64,000 nucleotides of DNA, from positions 186,001 to 250,000 of the forward strand of contig NZ_WAEM01000001.1 in assembly GCF_008806775.1 (NCBI RefSeq). Reading direction: 5' to 3'. Position numbers and translations under genes: made by a program. The notes beneath the pieces were generated by a model. The model was not told the DNA's origin. It did not search any database and saw only the letters and a program-made list of their open reading frames with translations. Of this stretch, positions 57,144 to 64,000 are shown in pieces (the first letter of the stretch is position 1; the number at the start of each line of letters is the position of its first letter). This stretch comes from Flavobacterium luteum. GTDB taxonomy: Bacteria > Bacteroidota > Bacteroidia > Flavobacteriales > Flavobacteriaceae.

Positions 57144-58340
57144 CTATTTAGAATTATAAACTGTAATCGCTTCTTTTAAAATTTGTACAGAACGAATCAA
57201 GTCTGCTTTATTCAAAACATAGGCAATTCGAACTTGATTTAACCCAACGCTAGGAGTAGAATAAAATCCTCCAGCAGGAGCAACCATTACGGTTTCATTG
57301 TTGGAATGGTAACTTTCAAGAAGCCATTGTGCAAAATCATCAGTGTTTTCAACGGGTAATTGAGCAATGCAATAAAAAGCAGCTTTTGGAGTAGTTACTA
57401 CAACTCCTTCTATTTTATTTAATTCTGATATTAAAGTGTCTCTACGTTCCTTATATTCTGAAATAACTTCGTCAAAATAACTTTGTGGAGTTTCTATTGC
57501 TGCCTCGCAAGCAATTTGTTCGATTGTTGGCGGACATAAACGCGCTTGCGCAAATTTCATTGCAGCAGCAATAACTTCTCTGTTTTTAGTTACCATACAG
57601 CCAATACGTGCGCCACACATACTGTATCTTTTAGAAACAGAATCAATCATTATAACGTTTTGTTCAATTCCTTTTAAGTTCATTACTGAAAAGTGTTGGT
57701 CTTTTTCGTCATAAATAAATTCACGGTACACTTCGTCTGCAATTAAAAATAAATCGTGTTTTTTTACCAATTCTCCCAATTGATTGATTTCTGATTCAGA
57801 GTATAAATATCCTGTAGGATTATTTGGATTACAAATTAAAATGGCTTTGGTTTTGGGTGTAATGGCTTTTTCAAATTCTGCTATGGTTGGAAGTGTAAAT
57901 CCACTTTCGATATTCGAAATTACAGGAACAACTTTAGCACTTGATTCTTCCGCAAAGGCACTATAATTGGCATAAAAAGGTTCAGGAATGATAACTTCAT
58001 CACCCGGATCCATAATACTGCCAAGGGCAAATAGTAGCGCTTCAGAACCTCCGGTAGTAATCATGATGTCTTCAAAAGCAACTTTTACATCCTGATTGGT
58101 ATAAAATTGAGCCAGCTTTCTTCGGTAACTTTCATAACCGGCTGATGGACCATATTCAATAATATCTAAGTCGATGTTTTTTATCGCTTTTATCGCAATT
58201 TCAGGGCTTTTTATATCAGGCTGTCCAATGTTTAAATGATAAACTTTTAAACCCTTTTTTTTAGCCCTTTCTGCATAAGGAGCCAATTTCCGAATGGGTG
58301 ATTCTGGCATTCTTCGTCCTCTAATTGAAATTTCAGGCAT
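57144..58340 (-). CDS. class I PLP-dependent aminotransferase
   Basis: A 398-residue fold-type I transaminase of the aspartate aminotransferase family, cytosolic. Visible are LNIGQPDIKSP near residue 37, ITTGGSEALLFAL (about 91-103), the NPNNPTGYLYSESE segment (about 173-186), ADEVYREFIYD with the PLP aspartate (about 203), the Schiff-base lysine in SVSKRYSMCGARIG (about 236-249), and the substrate arginine in LNQVRIAYVL near the end. The substrate (aspartate, aromatic amino acids or glutamate and pyruvate) cannot be told. Separate transcription unit with its own terminator. Confidence 0.92.
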   Translation of the reverse strand: MPEISIRGRRMPESPIRKLAPYAERAKKKGLKVYHLNIGQPDIKSPEIAIKAIKNIDLDIIEYGPSAGYESYRRKLAQFYTNQDVKVAFEDIMITTGGSEALLFALGSIMDPGDEVIIPEPFYANYSAFAEESSAKVVPVISNIESGFTLPTIAEFEKAITPKTKAILICNPNNPTGYLYSESEINQLGELVKKHDLFLIADEVYREFIYDEKDQHFSVMNLKGIEQNVIMIDSVSKRYSMCGARIGCMVTKNREVIAAAMKFAQARLCPPTIEQIACEAAIETPQSYFDEVISEYKERRDTLISELNKIEGVVVTTPKAAFYCIAQLPVENTDDFAQWLLESYHSNNETVMVAPAGGFYSTPSVGLNQVRIAYVLNKADLIRSVQILKEAITVYNSK

Positions 58341-58462
58341 TTTTGTAAAATTTGATGCAAATTTGCAATTTTTTTTCGAATCTTATGAAGTAATTCCTCT
58401 TAATTTGTAATCAATAGGTTATTATTAGCAACTATTTTGCTAACTTTATACAAACAATTCTT

Positions 58463-59791
58463 ATGAGAAAAGCAATCGTTTTGTGTTTCATGTTAGTATA
58501 TATATTACCCACTTTTAGCCAAGAAGGGTTTCAATTAGATGCTAATAAAAAGAAAGTTATAATTCCTTTTAAACTTATTAATAATTTAATTTTTATCCCT
58601 ATAAACATAAATGGTATCGACTTAAATTTTTTATTAGATACAGGTGTCGAAGAGACTATTTTATTAAGTCTGGAAGATAAAAATGAACTCAATTTAAATA
58701 ATGTTGAAAAGGTTAATCTCAAAGGTTTAGGCAAAGAAGAGTCTATAGAAGGCTTAAAGTCAAAGAACAATACTTTGTCAGTAAACGGCTATTCCGACAC
58801 TAGTCATAGCTTGTATATTGTTTTAGATCAGAGTTTTAATTTTTCTACACATATAGGAATTCCTGTAAATGGAATAATTGGGTATTCTTTTTTTAAAAAT
58901 AATTTGGTTAAACTAGATTATGATAAACGAAAAATTACAATTTATAGAGATAGTAAGACTATTCGAAAAAAAATTGATAAAAGATTCACTTCAATACCCA
59001 TTTCTATTGAGCGAAGTAAGCCTTATGTTCAAGCTCATGTAACTATGGCTAAAGAAGAAATCCCAGCTAAATTACTTTTAGATATAGGAAACAGTGATGC
59101 TGTTTGGATATTTCAAGACATTAATAAGTATTTTCAAGTACCAGCTATAAATTTCGAGGATTTTTTAGGAAAAGGATTTAGTGGTGATGTTTTAGGTAAA
59201 AGAACTCGCATAGCAAAATTTCGCTTAGATAAGTTTGAGTTTTCTAATCCTATTATTGCAATGCCTGATTCAAGTTCCATAAAAAATGTAATGATGGTCG
59301 AAGATAGAGTAGGGTCTATTGGTGGAGATATATTTAAAAGATTTACGGTTGTTTTTGATTATAAAAACTATAAAATGTATTTAAGTAAAAACAGTCATTT
59401 TGAAGCTCCATTTCAATACAATATGAGTGGTATCGAATTGCAAAATGAAGGAATGCAGTGGGTTCAAGAAACGGTTCAACTACAAACCGTTAATATCAAT
59501 GCTGCAGAATTTGATAAAAATGGAGAACGAGTAAATTCTAATTTTAAGTATAAATTTTCTTTAAAACCAATTTATTCAATCGCTACTATCAGAAAAAATT
59601 CTCCAGCGGAATTATGTGGTTTAAAAAAGGGAGATATAATAATTTCTATTAATGGTGTTTTAGGATATAAATATTCATTACAAGAAATAAATGAAATTTT
59701 AAAATCGGAAGACGGAAAATGGCTAAATTTTGAAATTGAAAGAGATAGCAAAATACTAAAATTTAAGTTTCAACTTAAAAGTATTTTATAA
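58463..59791 (+). CDS. aspartyl protease-like protein with PDZ domain
   Basis: A 442-residue exported protein (signal cut near TFSQ). Two retropepsin-like lobes are visible: DLNFLLDTGVEETILLS with the DTG motif (about 53-68) and a second at PAKLLLDIGNSDAVWIF (about 200-215), where DIG replaces DTG. The C-terminal 90 residues form a PDZ domain (IATIRKNSPAELCGLKKGDIIISINGV). The arrangement, two aspartyl-protease-like repeats plus PDZ, is common in Bacteroidota and usually has no known substrate. Whether the second lobe supports catalysis is uncertain. It stands alone between the aminotransferase and a convergent DUF1573 gene. Confidence 0.87.
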   Translation: MRKAIVLCFMLVYILPTFSQEGFQLDANKKKVIIPFKLINNLIFIPININGIDLNFLLDTGVEETILLSLEDKNELNLNNVEKVNLKGLGKEESIEGLKSKNNTLSVNGYSDTSHSLYIVLDQSFNFSTHIGIPVNGIIGYSFFKNNLVKLDYDKRKITIYRDSKTIRKKIDKRFTSIPISIERSKPYVQAHVTMAKEEIPAKLLLDIGNSDAVWIFQDINKYFQVPAINFEDFLGKGFSGDVLGKRTRIAKFRLDKFEFSNPIIAMPDSSSIKNVMMVEDRVGSIGGDIFKRFTVVFDYKNYKMYLSKNSHFEAPFQYNMSGIELQNEGMQWVQETVQLQTVNINAAEFDKNGERVNSNFKYKFSLKPIYSIATIRKNSPAELCGLKKGDIIISINGVLGYKYSLQEINEILKSEDGKWLNFEIERDSKILKFKFQLKSIL

Positions 59792-59813
59792 AAACATTAT
59801 GTTTGATTCTTTT

Positions 59814-60251
59814 TTAATTTTCAAAACCAGGCAATGCTTTCTTTTTTTCCATGTAGTTTATAATTTCTTTTTCATAAACTTCGCCTTTTATTTTTAGAGC
59901 AATTCTTCCGTCTTCATAATTAGTAGCATTCGATTCAACTGTAATCGTTTTTCTAATAGGACCAATACTCATGTTGTATTTTACTTCAATTTTACCTGTT
60001 TTTCCTGGCATAATTGGTTCTTTAGGTTTAGTAGGAATTGTACAACCACAAGTAGATTGAACCTCAGTAATAATTAGAGGAGCATCTCCAGTATTAGTAA
60101 ATTCAAAGGCACGAATGCCATTATCGCTATTCTTTTCAATCCTACCATAATCAATAGTATTATCTTCGGCTTTAAATTCAATCTTTGCACCTTGAGCAAA
60201 AGTAGAACTATTAAAGACTACGATAAGTAATAAAACGATTAGCTTTTTCAT
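59814..60251 (-). CDS. DUF1573 exported protein
   Basis: A 145-residue protein with a signal peptide (cut near STFAQG) and one DUF1573 domain, an immunoglobulin-like fold. The hallmark is FEFTNTGDAPLIITEVQSTCGCTIPTKPKEPIMPGKTGKIEVKYN (about 48-94), with the CGC pair. Related proteins form ASH/MSP-like beta sandwiches and are abundant in Bacteroidota envelopes; the function is not known. It is convergent with the aspartyl protease gene. Confidence 0.9.
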   Translation of the reverse strand: MKKLIVLLLIVVFNSSTFAQGAKIEFKAEDNTIDYGRIEKNSDNGIRAFEFTNTGDAPLIITEVQSTCGCTIPTKPKEPIMPGKTGKIEVKYNMSIGPIRKTITVESNATNYEDGRIALKIKGEVYEKEIINYMEKKKALPGFEN

Positions 60252-60345
60252 GGTATTGAAATTTGGTTTAGTTTTTGTAAAAATACTTTCTTTTATTTAA
60301 AGTGCAAATTATTAATTCTTAATTTTTTATACTGTACTATTTCTT

Positions 60346-60353
60346 TACTTTTG
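60346..60353 (+). promoter_or_regulatory. -7 box of valS
   Basis: TACTTTTG matches TAnnTTTG. A start near 60360 implies a leader of about 220 bases that contains repeat copy 4. No TTG sits at the expected upstream distance. Confidence 0.5.
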
Positions 60354-60452
60354 CAAGGATTACAAAAAACATACCAAACTTTATGCATCTTTTTTCTGAT
60401 AGTATTTCAACAATTAGGAGCAAAGTGTTTGGGTGTTTTTAGAATTGCAATA

Positions 60453-60511
60453 CCTGCTGTACGTTATAAGTCCCGATAAAAAATCGGGAGTTTTCCACTT
60501 CCATCAGGGCT
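60453..60511 (-). repeat. dispersed intergenic repeat, copy 4
   Basis: On the minus strand it begins AGCCCTGATGGAAGTGG, then a hairpin with arms CTCCCGAT and ATCGGGAC, then TTATAACGTACAGCAGG. The left end differs from copy 3 by one base in seventeen. It lies antisense to valS, in its probable leader. Confidence 0.75.
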
Positions 60512-60583
60512 AGATAATGAATCATTTGAAGACACATTTATTTTCAAACAATCAAACCAATAAATTAAAGAATCAATAATAAA

Positions 60584-63217
60584 ATGACAATTCCTGCACA
60601 ATTCGACGCCAAAAACATAGAAGACAAATGGTATGACTACTGGATGAAAAACAATTATTTTCATTCCACACCAGACCATAGAACTCCTTATACCATTGTA
60701 ATTCCTCCTCCAAATGTAACAGGAGTGCTGCACATGGGGCATATGCTTAACAATACCATTCAGGATGTTTTAATTCGTCGTGCCCGATTAAAAGGATTTA
60801 ATGCTTGTTGGGTTCCAGGAACCGATCATGCATCTATAGCGACCGAAGCAAAAGTAGTTGCCAAATTAAAAGCTGAAGGAATCAACAAAAACGATTTAAC
60901 TCGCGAAGAATTTTTAGCTCACGCTTGGGAATGGACCGATAAATATGGTGGTGTCATTCTAGATCAACTTAAAAAGCTTGGAGCTTCCTGTGACTGGGAA
61001 AGAACAAAATTTACTATGGATCCTGACATGTCAGCATCGGTAATTCGTTCTTTTGTCGATTTATACAACAAAGGATTGATTTATAGAGGATATCGTATGG
61101 TAAACTGGGATCCAGAAGCCAAAACCACTCTATCTGACGAAGAAGTAATTTATGAGGAGCAACAAGGAAAATTGTATTTTCTTAATTATAAAATTCAAGG
61201 AAGTGAAGACTTCTTAACTGTTGCAACAACACGTCCTGAAACTATTTTTGGAGATACTGCTATTTGTATCAATCCAAACGATGAACGTTTTTCTCATTTA
61301 AAAGGAAAAAAAGCGATTGTTCCGATATGCGGAAGAGTTATCCCAATTATTGAAGACGATTATGTAGATATTGAGTTTGGTACAGGCTGTCTAAAAGTGA
61401 CTCCTGCACACGATATGAATGACAAAGCACTAGGAGAGAAGCACAATCTGGAAATTATTGATGTTTTTAATGATGACGCAACTTTAAATAGTTTTGGATT
61501 ACACTATCAAGGTAAAGATCGTTTTGTGGTTCGAGAAGCTATTGCAAAAGAATTAGAATCAACAGGCGCATTAGCCAAAACGGAAATTCATTTAAATAAG
61601 GTCGGGACTTCAGAGAGAACTAAGGCTGTAATAGAACCCCGTTTGTCTGATCAATGGTTTCTTAAAATGGAAGACTTGGTAAAACCTGCAATAAAAGCTG
61701 TTTTAGAAGATGGCGAAATTAAATTGTATCCTAAAAAATTCGAAAATACCTACAGACATTGGTTAGAAAACATTCGTGATTGGAATATTTCACGTCAATT
61801 ATGGTGGGGACAACAAATTCCGGCTTATTTCTACGGAGATGGCAAAGAAGATTTCGTAGTGGCCGAAAACATTGAAGATGCTTTGGCGTTAGCTAAAGAA
61901 AAAACTTCTAACTTCTCTCTTCTAACCTCTGACCTTAAACAAGATGCCGATGCTTTAGATACCTGGTTTTCTTCATGGCTTTGGCCAATGGCCGTTTTTG
62001 GTGGTATTATGAATCCTGAAAGTGAAGATTTTAAATATTATTACCCAACAAATGATTTAGTTACGGGGCCTGATATTTTGTTTTTTTGGGTAGCAAGAAT
62101 GATAATCGCAGGTTATGAATATACTGGTAAAAAACCATTCACAAATGTCTATTTAACGGGATTGGTTCGTGACAAACAAAGACGCAAGATGTCTAAATCA
62201 TTAGGAAATTCTCCAGATCCATTAGATTTGATAGATAAGTTCGGAGCAGATGGAGTTCGGGTAGGATTACTTTTAAGTGCTTCTGCTGGAAATGATATTA
62301 TGTTTGATGAAGAGTTATGCAACCAAGGAAAAGCGTTTTCAAATAAAATTTGGAATGCCTTTAAGTTAATAAAAGGTTGGGAGGTTTCTGATTCTATAAC
62401 TCAGCCAGAATCCTCTAAAGTGGCCATCGAATGGTATGAAGCCAAGTTGCAACAAACCCTTTTAGAAATTGAAGATAATTTCGAAAAATACAGAATTTCA
62501 GATGCTTTAATGGCTATTTATAAACTTGTTTGGGATGATTTCTGTTCGTGGTTTTTAGAAATGATAAAACCAGCATACCAACAGCCTATTGATAGCGTTA
62601 CTTTTGCGAAAGCAATAGAAATGTTAGAAAGTAATTTGAAGTTGTTGCACCCGTTTATGCCATTCTTGACCGAAGAAATTTGGCAAATAATTGAGGAAAG
62701 AAATACTGAGCAAGCATTAATTGTTTCGACTTGGCCAGAAATGAAACCATTCAATGCGCAATTGATTGTAGATTTTGATACTACGATTGAAGTGGTCTCT
62801 GGAATAAGAACCATAAGAAAAGATAAGAATATTCCGTTTAAAGAGGCAATTGAATTAAAGGTTTTGAATAATGATAAAGTTTCTACTTATTTTGATTCAG
62901 TGGTAACTAAATTAGGAAATATCACTTCATTAGAATATGTTTTAAATACTGTGGATGCCGCTTTATCATTCCGAATTAAATCGAATGAATACTTTATACC
63001 AATTTCAGGTTCCATAAATATTGAAGAAGAAATTGCTAAACTTACAGAAGAATTAAAATACACTCAAGGATTTCTAAAATCTGTGGAAGCAAAACTCTCT
63101 AACGAAAAATTCGTGGCTGGAGCACCTGAAAAAGTTCTCATTATTGAAAAACAGAAACAAACTGATGCATTAGCTAAAATAGCAACTATAGAGAAAAGTT
63201 TGGCAGGTTTAATGTAA
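60584..63217 (+). CDS. valS: valyl-tRNA synthetase
   Basis: Charges tRNA-Val. The 877-residue class I synthetase has the HIGH motif in PPPNVTGVLHMGHMLNNT (about 46-63), the editing domain with TTRPETIFGDTAICINP (about 214-230), the KMSKS motif in RRKMSKSLGN (about 530) and the C-terminal anticodon-binding domain followed by a coiled coil (about 815-877, EEEIAKLTEELKYTQGFLKSVEAKL). Catalytic motifs and length are normal. Its leader is unusually long and holds repeat copy 4 in antisense. Confidence 0.97.
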   Translation: MTIPAQFDAKNIEDKWYDYWMKNNYFHSTPDHRTPYTIVIPPPNVTGVLHMGHMLNNTIQDVLIRRARLKGFNACWVPGTDHASIATEAKVVAKLKAEGINKNDLTREEFLAHAWEWTDKYGGVILDQLKKLGASCDWERTKFTMDPDMSASVIRSFVDLYNKGLIYRGYRMVNWDPEAKTTLSDEEVIYEEQQGKLYFLNYKIQGSEDFLTVATTRPETIFGDTAICINPNDERFSHLKGKKAIVPICGRVIPIIEDDYVDIEFGTGCLKVTPAHDMNDKALGEKHNLEIIDVFNDDATLNSFGLHYQGKDRFVVREAIAKELESTGALAKTEIHLNKVGTSERTKAVIEPRLSDQWFLKMEDLVKPAIKAVLEDGEIKLYPKKFENTYRHWLENIRDWNISRQLWWGQQIPAYFYGDGKEDFVVAENIEDALALAKEKTSNFSLLTSDLKQDADALDTWFSSWLWPMAVFGGIMNPESEDFKYYYPTNDLVTGPDILFFWVARMIIAGYEYTGKKPFTNVYLTGLVRDKQRRKMSKSLGNSPDPLDLIDKFGADGVRVGLLLSASAGNDIMFDEELCNQGKAFSNKIWNAFKLIKGWEVSDSITQPESSKVAIEWYEAKLQQTLLEIEDNFEKYRISDALMAIYKLVWDDFCSWFLEMIKPAYQQPIDSVTFAKAIEMLESNLKLLHPFMPFLTEEIWQIIEERNTEQALIVSTWPEMKPFNAQLIVDFDTTIEVVSGIRTIRKDKNIPFKEAIELKVLNNDKVSTYFDSVVTKLGNITSLEYVLNTVDAALSFRIKSNEYFIPISGSINIEEEIAKLTEELKYTQGFLKSVEAKLSNEKFVAGAPEKVLIIEKQKQTDALAKIATIEKSLAGLM

Positions 63218-63450
63218 CTCTTGCGGATATGCATTAATAAAAATCATAAGTGATTTTTATTAATGATAATTTAGTCAAAAATAGTTTAAAAATTTAGTGG
63301 TTATAATTATTGCTTTTTTCTATCATAAATTAAACTATTTCTTTATTCCTATAGAAATTTATTTTCATCAAAAATGATTTTATTAATTTTTAATTTTAAA
63401 ATATGTTATATTATTGATTATGAGTGTAAAATTAACGGTTATATGATGTC

Positions 63451-63861
63451 TCAATTTAACGTAGTAAATGATTTATTACTACTATAGGAAGTGCCAACTT
63501 CATTGGTTGCAAAAGCTCTGACATAGTAGGTTGTGTTTGAATTCAGATTAGTAGGAATGGAGGTGAATTCTCCTATTCCCGCACCTACATTAGATACATT
63601 ATTTGAAAGGTTAGGATTAATTGCAGTTCCCCAACATGCTCCAGTTCCAGTAACTGTACCGCCACCTTCGTCTGTCACTTTTGTTTTAATTTTTGCACTG
63701 CTTGAAGTGATGTCTGTAATACTAACGATTGCAACTGTAGGCAAAAATTTATCTTTTTCTTTTGTACACGCCATTAGGGAGAAAAGAATTAGTGAAATAA
63801 ATTCTATTAGTCTTATGACTTGAAAGAAACGATTTGAAAAGATTTTTTTAAACGTTGTCAT
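63451..63861 (-). CDS. short lipoprotein with one fibronectin III-like domain
   Basis: A 136-residue exported protein. The signal is long, with lipobox LMAC at about residues 29-32, then TKEKDKFLPTVAIVSITDITSSSAKIKTKVTDEGGGTVTGTGACWG and TSIPTNLNSNTTYYVRAFATNEVGTSYS, the pattern of Bacteroidota FN3-like domains. In related proteins this domain is repeated and followed by an FISUMP or similar C-terminal domain; here the frame ends right after one domain (SFTTLN). It may be a small family member or a truncated form. No operon partner is visible; the window ends soon after. Confidence 0.7.
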   Translation of the reverse strand: MTTFKKIFSNRFFQVIRLIEFISLILFSLMACTKEKDKFLPTVAIVSITDITSSSAKIKTKVTDEGGGTVTGTGACWGTAINPNLSNNVSNVGAGIGEFTSIPTNLNSNTTYYVRAFATNEVGTSYSSNKSFTTLN

Positions 63862-64000
63862 ACTTTTTTAAGTAATTAACTATAAGTTTTATTTTTTTAG
63901 AATTTCAAAATGAATACCATAAAAAATATCAAATTTCAATATTGTAAGATATAAAGAATTTTATGCATCAAAAATCATCAATGGGAGTTTCATAATAATC

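Noticed and set aside
60354..60583. T-box riboswitch before valS
   Set aside because: No T-box sequence (TGGNACCGCG-like) or specifier hairpin was seen; the hairpin belongs to the repeat family.

Overview
The window is chromosomal DNA of a low-GC Bacteroidota bacterium, most likely a Flavobacterium or close relative. Four things support this. The promoters have the Bacteroidota form TTG-N19-TAnnTTTG. Three predicted secreted proteins end in type IX secretion sorting domains, and porQ of that machinery is present. Several lipoproteins have C-N-N-D-D-like starts. Gene orders such as lon-porQ-cmk and rpsF-rpsR-rplI are those expected in this group. No phage, insertion sequence, CRISPR array, rRNA or tRNA was seen. 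Most of the window is ordinary core genome.

Layout. 1-3000: a Tat-exported superoxide dismutase, an unknown cytosolic protein and a BamA-like barrel. 3006-8933: a beta-oxidation operon (MarR regulator, fadN, fadA, fadE) with a visible palindrome in its promoter. 9074-10805: a divergent light-harvesting pair, the retinal-forming dioxygenase blh and a green-type proton-pumping proteorhodopsin that carries the glycine associated with a carotenoid antenna. 10917-20806: small metabolic genes, the SRP RNA gene with a textbook promoter, a transaldolase, an asymmetric ABC-F protein, a decayed BLUF blue-light receptor and a secreted M43 protease. 20954-30462: nadC-yihY-DUF2147-priA, a LytTR regulator, the S6/S18/L9 operon and ligA. 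30583-39916: a membrane protein, a lipoprotein, lon, porQ, cmk, a nucleoside transporter and rpsA.

The most interesting block is 40908-47744, eight closely packed genes on the minus strand. In order of transcription they are an ECF sigma factor, a one-helix anti-sigma candidate, a CnrX/Spy-like periplasmic metal sensor, an MbnP-like copper protein, an MbnH/MauG-like di-haem enzyme, a type IX-secreted multicopper oxidase, a redoxin and a type IX-secreted YHYH protein. It reads as a self-regulated copper (or other metal) oxidation and capture module spanning periplasm and cell surface, with no methanobactin biosynthesis genes in view.

47961-63861: fabG, a VWA-like membrane protein, an LtaS-like phosphotransferase, lgt-yidD-cysS, folE, an aminotransferase, an aspartyl protease with a PDZ domain, DUF1573, valS and a short lipoprotein. 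A family of dispersed intergenic hairpin repeats occurs at least four times (near 13.4, 14.4, 47.9 and 60.5 kb). Functional calls come from reading motifs by eye; no database search was run.
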